Shown piece after piece: positions 1 to 10,759 of a DNA stretch of 64,000 bases (position 1 is the first letter of the stretch; every line of letters starts with the position of its first letter). This DNA comes from Chaetoderma sp. LZ-2023a. Its lineage: Eukaryota; Mollusca; Caudofoveata; Chaetodermatida; Chaetodermatidae. The position numbers and the translations under genes are program-made. The DNA lies in assembly GCA_034401795.1 (NCBI GenBank), contig CM067370.1:68383188-68447187 (forward strand), in the 5' to 3' direction. The notes beneath the pieces were generated by a model that saw only the letters and a program-made list of their open reading frames with translations, was not told the DNA's origin and did not search any database.

Positions 1-640
1 TTTAACGTATTAATTAGGCGGGCGGCCCCCCTCGTGGTTGAAGGGTATTAAAAAGTAGAATATTTTGAAACTAAGCGTAATTGTGCCTTCCTATGTCATT
101 GAACCAGATGTTTAAATAATGACATGAACGATACAGGCATGATTTGAGTGTTAATAAATCCGTCAATAGCATTCATCACATGCTATTGAACATTTTATCT
201 TGCACTTTTTGAAGAATAGCGTTTATCCGCATGAACAATGCTGACCACCTCCATGAAAAATAACGCACAGTGGTCACTTATGAACAATAGCGTACAGTGC
301 CCACTTATGAACAATGGTGTGCAGCAGACACTTATGAACAATATCACCTGCATAAACAATATCGTCCAGCGGCCACCTGCATGAACAAAATGTGTTCCCA
401 GTCATTTAATTTAAGTGCAGCATTACACGGATAATATATAGGTAAACTTATCGATGTTGTCTGTATAATATCATATAGATAATAATCATGTAGGAGATAT
501 ATGTCTTTAAAGTGGCAGTCATTTAATTATTAAATTTTCAAAAAATGCTGTTCAATTTTATATAGGCGGCTTCCCATTTATACACGTGGCAACATATGTA
601 TGTACATGCCCGGACACCAAAATGCATGCATACATGTGCG
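1..640 (+). repeat. Left arm of foldback element (terminal inverted repeat)
   Basis: This arm matches the reverse complement of about 3,700-4,403. It includes diverged copies of a unit built on CACTTATGAACAATAGCG at roughly 235-385. It also contains the 17-mer GAATATTTTGAAACTAA at 58-74, which recurs in an unrelated-looking MITE family elsewhere in the window. Confidence 0.75.
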
Positions 641-644
641 ACGA

Positions 645-1190
645 CATGTGGCCGCATGTTGCAGATTTGTGGCCGCATGTTGCGGATTTTGTGGCCGCAT
701 GTTGTAGATTTGCAGATGCATGTTCCATGTTGCATGTTGCAGATTTGCAGTTGCATGTCCTGATTTGTGGTCGCATGTTGCGGATTTGCAGCTGCATGTT
801 GTGGATTTGCAGCCGCATGTTGTGGATTTGCAGCCGCATGTTGCAGATTTGCGGTAGCATGTGTATGTACATGCCTGGACACACATGCACGCCAAAATGT
901 ATGTATACATGTGCGGCCGCATGTGACCCGTATGTGGCCACACGCAGGCTGCATTCGGCTGCATGTTGCGGATTTGCAGTGCATGCGGTCGCATGTTGCA
1001 GATTTGTGGCCGCTTGTTGAGAATTTGCGGCCGCATGTTGCAGATTTGTGGCCGCATGTTGAGGATTTGCGGCCGCATGTTGCGGATTTGCAGCTGCATG
1101 TTGCGGATTTACGTCCGCATGTTGTGGATTTGCAGCTGCATGTTGCAGATTTGCGCCTGAATGTTGCAGATTTGCGCGCACAGTACATAT
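645..1190 (+). repeat. 21-bp minisatellite inside left arm
   Basis: About twenty diverged copies of a 21-bp unit with consensus GCCGCATGTTGCAGATTTG plus two bases. Because 21 is a multiple of three, open frames with a seven-residue period appear on both strands; these are by-products of the repeat and not genes. A shorter inverted block of the same unit lies at about 3,515-3,665 in the right half of the element. Confidence 0.85.
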
Positions 1191-1356
1191 AACCCTATAA
1201 AATGATCCAAATTCAATCCCTTTTCTCACCCCAGTTTAAACATCACAAAGTGGTTGGACGTGTATTTTAACTGCAGAGTAGTTAGGTAGCTTTAGGCAGT
1301 CAGAAGATTTCTTTGAAGAACCTTGTAACTTGAATGCTTGCTAGATTTATCCTATA

Positions 1357-1980
1357 ATGAATATGCCGAAACGTAAATGGTTTGAATGTGAGTCAACTTT
1401 TGATAGGTCAAATTACCTGAAGTGACATAAGATCCAATTCCATAATCAAGATGATAGCAAAAATCTAGACAGTGCAGATGAAGAAATGACAGAGATAAAG
1501 AGTGAAGATGATGAGCCAATGGAGTCTGAGAGTGAAGCTGGTGATGACTCCGTGGAGTATGAGAGTGAAGATGAAGGTGAAGATGAAAAAGAGGCCATAG
1601 GTAATCAGGAACCGTTCACCATATTCCAAAATATTAAGCAGGTTTTAAGCGCTGAACAAACAGGTTTAGAAGATGAGGATGGTGAAGTGAACACAGACCC
1701 AAATGGTGTAGACAATGTGTCTATTTCCGTATATGCTGATGCTTTAGTTGCAAAGTGTATAGACATAATGTTCCAGTGGAGAAGATTACAGAACTCTATG
1801 CTCATTAAAATAATTCGTCGAGAAACTAAAGATTTTATCACAAAGTGGTATGCATATGATGAAGCAGTCTTCTCAGCTTTTCGAAAAAGAGAGTTTCTGA
1901 TCAAGTAGTACATAAGGAACAATCTAGATGCTGACGATAATGATGATGATTCCATAAGGAATCAATCTACCCATCGATAA
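1357..1980 (+). pseudogene. Broken zinc-finger/acidic-region ORF carried inside the foldback element
   Basis: An ATG at 1357 opens a frame of 208 codons to a TAA at 1978-1980, interrupted by TGA at 1423-1425 and TAG at 1906-1908. The first 40 codons look like a decayed C2H2 finger (FECESTFDRSNYLK, stop, HKIQFH); only one of the two expected cysteines remains. A Glu/Asp/Ser-rich stretch follows (about residues 48-75), then a helical-looking C-terminal part with FQWRRLQNSML and FSAFRKREFLIK. The first TGA lies where CGA (Arg) would be expected in a finger linker, so one C-to-T change explains it. From memory, zinc-finger plus acidic-plus-helical proteins of this kind are common uncharacterised proteins in marine invertebrates, often in repeats. 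No function is assigned. It is probably captured cargo or a decayed element gene. Confidence 0.5.
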
Positions 1981-2183
1981 ATGGATCTCCAGAACATTGG
2001 CTATTTGTTTATGCTACAGAAACTCTATGTTTTATCATATGTAAAATTTTCTTCAATGTAAAAATATGGATACAAATAAAACATTGGTTCTTTACGTGCG
2101 TGTTGATTTGATGATTGTAGTTATATATCCAGCCGGGTGCCCCCCATCCCTCAATATACAAATCGGAATGGGTGCTGTTGATG

Positions 2184-2470
2184 TTGGTGGTGGTGGTGGT
2201 GGTGGGGTTGGTAGTTGATAGAAGTAGTGGGTAGTGGTGGTGGTCGATGGATGGTGGTGATGGATGGTGGTGGCGGGTTAATGCTTGGTGGCAGGTGTTG
2301 GTGCTTAGTGGTTGGTGGTAGCTGTTGGTGGTGGTGGTGCTAGTGGCGATTGTGGTGAAGATGGTGGGTGGTTGTGGTGCTGTGGTGGTAGAGGGGTGGT
2401 GATGGTGGTGATGGTGGTGTTGTTGGTGTTGGTGATGGTGGTGATGGTGGATGTTGGTAGTAGGTGGTTG
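2184..2470 (+). repeat. GTG-rich degenerate microsatellite
   Basis: Long run of GGTGGT/GTTGGT variants. It gives poly-Val/Gly frames on one strand and His/Thr frames on the other, none of which are genes. It sits inside the foldback element. Confidence 0.85.
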
Positions 2471-2699
2471 CAGCCACAATGTCTAGACAATGGATAGCCA
2501 GCCTAGCATTAATTTTTTTGTCAGGGCCTCATTGACTAGATACTCATAATGCATTCTTGCTGACATAGGCATGTGTGTATATGAACAAAACCTTTATTAA
2601 ACCCTCATTGACATACCCTCTCCAACCTATATGCCATATTTCACACACAACGCTCTCACAAATTCTGACCACAATGTCTAGATAAATTGATAGCCGTCA

Positions 2700-3125
2700 T
2701 AGTCAGTCATTCCAATGATAAATTTTCAAAAATAGTCTTCTATGCGTCTTCAAATATGAATATGAAGAAATCCGATTGGGATTGGTGGGTGGTTGTTGGT
2801 GGTGGGTGGGGTTAATGCATGGTGTTGGGTGTAGGTGGTATTGGTGGTGGTGGTGGTGTTTAGTGGATGGTGGTGTATGTTGGTACTGGTGGTAGTGGTT
2901 CTGGTGGTGGTGGTGCTAGTGGCGGTTGTGGTGAAGGTTGTGGGTGGAGGTGTTGATGATGATAGTGATGGTGGTGGTGATGGTTGGTGTAGGTTGTTGA
3001 TGGTAGGTGTTTGCTGGTGCAAAATCTAGACAAATAGATAGCCAGCAGAGCCACTCATTTCAATGATAAGTTATAAAAATAGTCTTCTCTTGGTCTGCAA
3101 ATGGACATTTTCTATGAGAAAATTG
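2700..3125 (+). repeat. Second GTG-rich block flanked by copies of a MITE half-arm
   Basis: The block at 2,783-2,990 is GTG-rich like 2,184-2,470. It is flanked at 2,697-2,745 and 3,050-3,110 by sequence related to AATGATAAATTTTCAAAAA followed by TAGTCTTCTCTTGGTCTGCA. That sequence is half of the palindromic MITE seen whole at 33,979-34,115. The arrangement suggests an internal duplication of a MITE-plus-microsatellite unit. Confidence 0.55.
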
Positions 3126-3514
3126 AAATTCTCTTGAAGAAATTTGATGGTTAAAGGGTTAAAGTGCTAAGAAAATCTATAGCGCCCATGTAATGGTATA
3201 ACATGAGGTGGTCGCTTAGGGCGGGTTTGATTGAATTATATAGTAAAAAAACATGTTTATAGCATATCACTGCTGATGCGGCCACATGTGGCTGCACATG
3301 TATGCATGCATTTTGGCCTGCATGTGTGTCCGGGCATGTACATACACATGCTACCGCATGTATAAATGTGCGACCGTCTGTATAAAATTGCGTATACATG
3401 TTTCAACCTTTAACTCCTACTATCTTTAGAGACCACTCCTTAGATATGATAGATAAAAAGTATATTTATATATTGCCATATATATAGTAACTCTGAACTT
3501 CACCTGAACATTAG

Positions 3515-3665
3515 CGGCCGCAAATCCGCACATGCGACCACAAATCCTGACATGCGATGGCAAATCCGCAACATGCGTCCGCAAATCCGCAATGTGCAGC
3601 CACACATCCACAACATGCAGCCACAAATCCACAACCTGTGGCCGCAAATCTGTAACATGCGGCCT
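3515..3665 (-). repeat. 21-bp minisatellite, right-arm copy
   Basis: About seven diverged units of the same 21-bp repeat found at 645-1,190, in the opposite orientation. It lies just inside the right arm. The copy number difference between the arms (about twenty against seven) shows the array expands or contracts independently on each side. Confidence 0.75.
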
Positions 3666-3699
3666 GCGGCTGCACATGTATGCATGCATTTTGGTGTCC

Positions 3700-4403
3700 G
3701 GGCATGTACATACACATGTTGTCGCATGTATAAATATGCAGCTGCCTGTATAAAATTGAACAACATTTAAAAAAAATTTAATAATTAAATGACTGCCACT
3801 TTAAAGACATATATCTCCTCAAATACGATAGATACATGATTATTATCTATATAATATTATACATACAACATCGATAAGTTTACCTATATATTATCTGTGT
3901 AACGCTGCACTTCACTCTGATTTTTTTGAAAATCAAATGACTGGGAACACATTTTGTTCATGCAGGTGGCCACTGGCCGATATTGTTCATGCAGGTAACC
4001 GCTATTGTTTATACGTGTCTGCTGCACGCTGTTAATCATAAGTGGGTGCTGTTCGCTATTGTTCATAAGTGGCCGCTGTTCGCTATTGTTCATAAGTGGC
4101 CGCTGTTCGCTATTGTTCATAAGTGGCCGCTGTGCGCTATTGTTCATGCAGGTGGTCACCATTGTTCATGCGGATAAACACTATTCTTGAAAAAATGCAA
4201 GATAAAACGTTCAATAGCATGTGATGAATGCTATTGACGGATTCATTAACACTCGAATCACGCCTGCATCATTCATGCCATTATTCAAAAGCCTGGTTCA
4301 ATGACGTATGAAGCCACAATTATGCTTAGTTTCAAAATATTCTACTTTTTAATCCCCTTCAACCACGAGGGAGGTGCGCCGCCCACCTAATTAATATGTT
4401 AAA
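3700..4403 (-). repeat. Right arm of foldback element (terminal inverted repeat)
   Basis: This is the inverted partner of 1-640. It is better ordered than the left arm. Between about 4,036 and 4,160 it has near-identical 27-bp direct repeats containing CATAAGTGGCCGCTGTTCGC. The apparent end is the TTAATATGTTAAA block at about 4,391-4,403. Confidence 0.75.
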
Positions 4404-4669
4404 CACGACAAGGGTGCATGGGACATCATTATTCATCAATGATGACGGACATTGTTTGACACCAAAACAATAACGCACAGCCTACACCATGCCACGATAC
4501 ACTACTCTATAGTGTTACACTAGGTGTGCGCTGCCAGCCATTGTTGTCGTATTGCTCAACTCATCACAACCTGACAGATACACACCAATCATTCGGACAA
4601 CTGAACAATTTCACTTGACCTCCTGACATATACACACACCAATCATTCTGGCAACATAACGACACCACA

Positions 4670-5202
<533 letters not shown>

Positions 5203-6990
5203 TAATCAAATTAATCATGTTAAACATCTCTTACTTAACCGTATTCTAATGTTTCTAGCAGTCCACCCATTCATATGTATTTGTACATTGCATGCTTTAT
5301 CAAAACTAACCTTTCTTAGTTTACTTAGTATCCTGGAATCATTGGAAGGTATCCTTTGGGCATAGAATGTAGCGACAAACATGCAGAGCCACGTGCAAGA
5401 CGCTCTAAGAGACTGTCAACATGTAGTATTCATCACATACCTAGCTTTTTATCAAGTACATGAATTACCTGCGTTGGTGCACGTGACCAATCAATGGTTC
5501 TATATATGTATTGGAACTGAATTTTGCCGACATGAAGAGATATGTATGTATGTATGCATGTATGCACGTATTGTAAACTGTATAGTACACTGCCAAACAG
5601 TTCTTCTATCTTCTAATGTGACGTTCTCAAAACAGCTGTTTTATATCAGCATTAATAATATTACTACGAAAACCTATTTCCTTTGTCATTCTTTCATATG
5701 AACAAAGGAAGTATGTTGTCTTGTGTATAGTGACATTAGTCTAGCTTCGAGAGGAAGTACTAATTAACTGTTCACAAACATCATGAATCTAAAGTGGTGC
5801 GCCTATACTTTTTCCTGCAATTTGAAAACGGTCCTATATACTTATGTCAATAGACACGTGATCATCAAATTTGCTTGTTTGGAACGATAAAATTGGGAAA
5901 CATCAGCTGTATGATCTTACAGTTCGTTTCCTAATTCTGGTAATTATTACTTTCCAAACTGCCCATGATTGCATCTTCACAAAATTTCTAGAATAAACAA
6001 GATTCACATTTTCTATATGAGATTTCACATAAATCGAAGTTTAGTCATCTTCTTATCGTAGTTTGGTGTTATTTTACTTAGTAATCTGCCATTTAATAGA
6101 AAAAACAATATGAAATATGTATTTGGAAAATCTCTAGCCTTTGTATTGTTATAAACAGGATGCCATATTACAATGATCATGCGCACAGGTTAATAAGTCA
6201 TACATATACAGTATCCTCTCTAGTGATACATCTTAATGAATATACTGTGCGAAAGATATGGAGGTGATCTTGTATTTTAAGTCCAATCATTAGCATGGAG
6301 AATGGACAGTTGGCTTGGTGCAGTGGTTAAGCTGGACTATTTAACTGAAGAAACTGATTTGCAACCGAGTGGTTGACCATCTCGCCGTTCTTAGGAACAT
6401 AGGCTCAAGGAGCGTCGTTTTGTGGGATACATATTCTGGAAGCAGCTTAGTAGTTTAAGAACATCAAACGAAAAGAGGGATCCGACCTATTACTCATGTA
6501 TTTGGCGTCATAATCAAATACGTAAATATATGGATCGATTAATTAACAATGATAAGTTGACATTAAAGGTTTATCTCCAAGAGTCTGCTTATCGTTGATG
6601 ATTAGATTCACAATACGATTCTCACTCACATTTCTTAATGATAACTGATTGCATTTAGACCGAGACAATCAAATATAAAAAGTGGCAGATTACGGATTGA
6701 AGATGTAATTGAGTAAGTTTTTGAATTATGTCTGCTAAGGTTTCCACAAGGTCTAATGGTTAAAATCATAGGCTTATCATAAAATCGCGAACCGTAATAC
6801 AGCCATAAAGATGTGTACACACACACACACACGATGCTCAGAGAGGTGAGCTAATGCATTATGGTTAATAAATAAACATATCTAGTTGACTCTCGTTTCA
6901 TTGCCAATGTACGGCTTGATGGAGATTGTCCAGACCCAACCCCTTGTATGACGTAACTGATGGAGGTGTCAAAATATGAAATGCTCACAC
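5203..6990. other. Intergenic, no gene recognised
   Basis: AT-rich DNA with only short open frames and no recognisable domain. Around 6,318 a GTGGTTAAGCTGG stretch looks like a tRNA A box but has no matching B box or acceptor stem. A short AC run occurs at about 6,813-6,832. Confidence 0.5.
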
Positions 6991-7105
6991 CAGGTGCAAC
7001 ATAGATCGCTACACAGGATACTCATCATATATATTGCAAAAATTGGTCAACGTGTTACTGAAGTATGTGACGTCATAATCAAAATACATCACTTGTTTGC
7101 TGACG
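6990..7105 (+). mobile_element. Fragment of TGACGTCA-bearing MITE family
   Basis: Contains GTGACGTCATAATCAA and, 30 bases later, CTGACGTCACAATCG. This is the same order and spacing as the 5' part of the MITE copies at 28.66 and 43.64 kb. Only this end of the element is present. Confidence 0.5.
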
Positions 7106-7772
7106 TCACAATCGAATAATTTAAGACTGTTACAAAGTGGAAACTCCCGGCAGCACCTCGGCGAATGATATATATCTTTGACGAACTTACAGTCTCATAA
7201 CGATTCTGATGATTATTGTACAAGTTATTTGAATGGAAGCTATTACTTGAATTTTTTAAATTATATTTTAAAGTATTCAACAACCTTGAGCTTTCGCTCA
7301 GATTCACCAGTACGGCAACAAGTATTAGCCATTACAGAAATAACCAAAACAAGACAAATATAGGATAAATATAGTATAGCTGAAGACAATGCCCTTTTCA
7401 ATGGAGAAAAGGTTTGCCCACCACCACTCCAACCCCCGACCCCACCCACCCAGCCCACCCTGATAACAAAAAAAAGATACAAGAAAGTCAAAACACCCAG
7501 CTACACAAATTAAGCCAGCAACACATTTTATTTTCACACATACGAGTTTTCTTGCGATGGGCCGCTATAATCAACACTAGGCTAGCTACATCAATAAGTG
7601 AACACGAATGAGCATGTACAGTTGATCATCAATAGTCAAGCAGCGTGTGATGCGAGCAATAAATGAGTTCCCACGTGGTTTCTGAAAAGAAGAATTCACC
7701 CTGACCTAAATATCCTGAACAGTGTGCACCGATATAATCACTACCTGCTTATTATGAGCATGCCTCTCGGGT

Positions 7773-7890
7773 CACTACCCTGATAACCCAGCTTGCTGGG
7801 CCTATGCTGGGCCGATACCAGGCCGATACTGATGTATCGGCACGGTATCGGCCCAGCATAGGCCCAGTAAGCTGCGTTATCAGTGTAGTG
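7773..7890. mobile_element. 118-bp near-perfect hairpin element
   Basis: Two arms of about 57 bases pair almost completely (CACTACCCTGATAAC at the outside, GGGCCTATGCTGGGCCGATA inside), around a loop of only a few bases near GATACTGATGTATC. There is no coding capacity. It is best read as a palindromic MITE-like insertion. I could not define a target-site duplication. Confidence 0.75.
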
Positions 7891-8600
7891 TCGTATTTAG
7901 ATACACACTTTGCAATAAAGTATCCGTGTTAGCAAACATGCGACCATCCAACCTCCTTATGCTTATATTATCCCAATATTATACCACACCCTATTAAACA
8001 ATGAATACTATATTATGGCGATTAAGTATATGTTCTACCCATTTTCAATTTGCAATGACACGGATATTTATCCACCACCTTTGTGTATTACATGAATATA
8101 CCATGCAGAATATGCAACCATTTTTTAAATTTGAGATGGTTGTAAATCGTAATGTGGTATTCAAGTAAAGGATAATGAACCTAATTTCCGAAAATACCCA
8201 ATAAACGTTCTTTTCCCCCACCTAAACAGAATAATAGGCCGCTATGTTGAATTTGAATTACTAGTGATAATGAAGGGCAAATCAAGGGCATCACACGTAG
8301 CAGCTTACCCAGCATCGGTTTTGAGCAAAATTGTGTCAAAATATTAAATTTTCAAATTTCTATTTGGTTTCACTGATCCATATTCCTTATTTGACGCGAT
8401 CGTGAATGGTATACTGAATACATGTAAGAGACGTTAATGCTCCTACACAGCGGAGCAATAAATGGATATGATGTTCTGTGAATTGAACTCCGCAGCTGAC
8501 ACTAACAACACTATTGCGCAATGACACATTCTCCGTTCTTCACTACCTAGCTGCTTTGTTGAAAAAGTTGTATCTGGACAACAGTACTGACATCAATATG
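7891..8600. other. Intergenic, nothing recognised
   Basis: AT-rich, no open frame of note, no repeat that I can match elsewhere in the window. Confidence 0.45.
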
Positions 8601-8639
8601 CAAAGCGCATGGGTACTTGGAAGTCTTTCGATTATCCAT

Positions 8640-8930
8640 CTTGTAAACATGATCAAATTATCTGCTCCGGAACTTTAATGCAAGGTGGATGAAGAAGATT
8701 AATATGTCTGTAGGGAGAAATGTTGCGCGTAATTGTCCAATTATGCAAAAACAGGAACGTGGACTGTCATTTGGAAATTAACCATAATATATAATTCCGA
8801 TCTCAATGTTAGAGTCGATCAGGATGACAGCACTTAGCGACAAATTCCAGATCTATTCTACCAGAGTTTGTTCTGTAGCTGTAAATCAACAGTTCATTAT
8901 ACACAGAGGAGAGAAATACTCACGTGCGTT
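8640..8930 (-). repeat. Copy of a segment also present at 12,825-12,993
   Basis: Blocks such as TTAATATNTCTGT followed by GGAGAAATGTTGC, GATCAGG and finally AAATACTCAC occur in the same order at 12,825-12,993. On the minus strand the last block is GTGAGTATTT, a consensus 5' splice donor, in both copies. This is consistent with two diverged tandem copies of an exon-intron junction and its downstream intron. The exon sequence upstream of the donor is not clearly conserved here. Confidence 0.4.
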
Positions 8931-9129
8931 CTATAGATCACTGACATTTGAAAGCCAAAAGGTACACAGCATATAGTTTTGCAGTGGGGGTGGAGGAAAC
9001 CCCGATAGAACAATCTGGGTATGACACATGCATGCTCGCATCGCATCAACGTATTAAACACGTTACGAAGAGCCAGAGTGCTGGGAGCGCCGGCCACTCA
9101 AGCTATCATTAGCCGATAAGAACACCAAA

Positions 9130-10730
9130 TTAGCCTAAGACAGATACTCAGAGTTCTGCTATTAAAAGACGCTTTGAAATCTTGTATCGAGTTGCGACAT
9201 CAAAATTTTCTTTATATACCGGACTAGGCAGGTAGTACATTTTAGTCAAGTCCGGCCAGTCGACAGTTTGTACTTTGCAGTGTGCTAGGCTAATTATCTT
9301 TAGAACAAGTGGCCTGGCAATGATGGCTGCATATAGAAGCAACAGCCGTCTGGCAAGTTGTTCTCAAAATAACCTAGCAGACATCCAGTTTTTTGCAGTA
9401 AAGAGGAAGTTGATCATAATGTTCCCCCAGTGGAGTAGTATCACGATAAACGAAACACAATTAAAATCTAGAAAAGAAACAACAAACAGTTGTATTGCTG
9501 ACCTCCCTCCATTTTGTCACATTGTAGCGATATTTCGGATTACATCCATGTTTGTGGAATCCTAATGCACGACCCTACCCGTTTTGTCTTAAAATTTAAG
9601 TCAAATCGGACATTTCCAAGATATCAATCGATTCAGAATTTGATCGACACGGATACATGCTGTTTTTCTAATCACGGCTAAAGTCTGGAAATCTTCTTAC
9701 ACGTCATATTCCTTTGTTGAGTTAACATTTTGGCTTAATTGGATACATCTCCCGAAGTTCGGACACACATGCGCACACATATACATGTACACAAGCATGG
9801 ACCGCGGAGCCGAGAACCTCCTCCTTATGGACCGAGGGTAATAAGATAAAGAAAACATCTGCTTTCATCAACCATACCCAACATCGAGGTTAAGAAGCTG
9901 ACTTGCCATGTCATAACATTTTGCTCTATTTAAAGGCGGCCATATTCGAAGTGGCTACATACAAGAATTGATTCTATAGTCATCAGCCAAAATCGTAAAA
10001 TATAGCGAAAACCTCAAAGAGTCAGATACACTTCCGGAGCTACTGGTGTTACCAGATAAAGGGAAAAGTTAGATGCCACATCCAATCAGTATTTCGACAG
10101 TGTACCTGATGCTCAATATGGCTGCCACAGATATTTTTGTAGTAGTGGGCATAATCCGATTCACACAAGCACGTTTCAACCATAACATCCAGAAATCCGG
10201 AAGCAAAGCTGGCCACAGCATAAAAATACATTCTGTTGAGGAGGTATCCGCATTGGCATCAAGTTCGGGTATGCCTTCAGGCTTCAGCGTGAGTCACTAT
10301 TGGACAATATTTATTTTACATTTACATTTACAGCTCCGAGAGGTAGGTACTACCCCTTTGTCTATGGATTAATCTGGGAATTCGCACCATTAAGGTAAGG
10401 AATGTCCCAGACTTACGAGTCGCATAGACATCTACGATTCGACGGAAGGGAGGAAGATAACTTAAATATATCAATAAAAAGCAAAATTCTTGAATCAGTG
10501 AGTGTATGCTACTGCAGATCAGCGAGGTTCTTACAATCGATAGTCATTGAAGACATGATAGCGATGGTGTCCCTTGCAAACGAATCCGTTGTAGTGTCGT
10601 GGAAACTACATTCGATTTAGCAGACCTTATTGATAAGCCTAACCTTCATATTTGGTTACTATAGACAAGTTACAAATAGGATGTACTAAGCATTTCGAGA
10701 TTTGATGTGACCCTGACCCGACCTCATAGA
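9130..10730. other. Intergenic or intronic DNA with weak minus-strand open frames
   Basis: Minus-strand frames at 9,148-9,342 and 10,049-10,231 have protein-like composition, but no domain, no clear splice pair and no homologue I recognise. They could be exons of the same minus-strand gene as the candidate exon at 12,994-13,116. The evidence is too thin to call them. Confidence 0.25.
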
Positions 10731-10733
10731 ATA

Positions 10734-10759
10734 TACACCTGTGCAAAAGTTAAGCACCA
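10734..10759 (+). repeat. Tc1-like element, left terminal inverted repeat
   Basis: Identical over 26 bases to the reverse complement of 12,369-12,394. It includes the TA target dinucleotide at its outer edge. Confidence 0.93.

Larger units (their letters stand above)
1..4403. mobile_element. Foldback (long inverted-repeat) element, about 4.4 kb
   Basis: The first 640 bases and the last 700 bases of this interval are inverted copies of each other, with only scattered substitutions. The outermost shared block reads TTTAACRTATTAATTAGG, followed by a long AT-rich stretch and the same order of sub-blocks. The arms contain tandem repeats (27-bp and 21-bp units), which is the architecture of foldback elements such as FB or Galileo. 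The interior has GTG-rich simple sequence and a broken zinc-finger/acidic ORF. No transposase is recognisable, so the element is probably non-autonomous. The left end coincides with the start of the window, so the true terminus and the target-site duplication cannot be confirmed. The superfamily is unknown. Confidence 0.75.

Noticed and set aside
538..1229. Several overlapping long open frames on both strands with Cys/Lys/Ala seven-residue repeats
   Set aside because: They are translations of the 21-bp minisatellite; all frames are open because the unit length is a multiple of three.
6310..6420. Possible tRNA gene or tRNA-derived SINE (GTGGTTAAGCTGG)
   Set aside because: An A-box-like string only; there is no B box at the right distance and no acceptor stem or tail.
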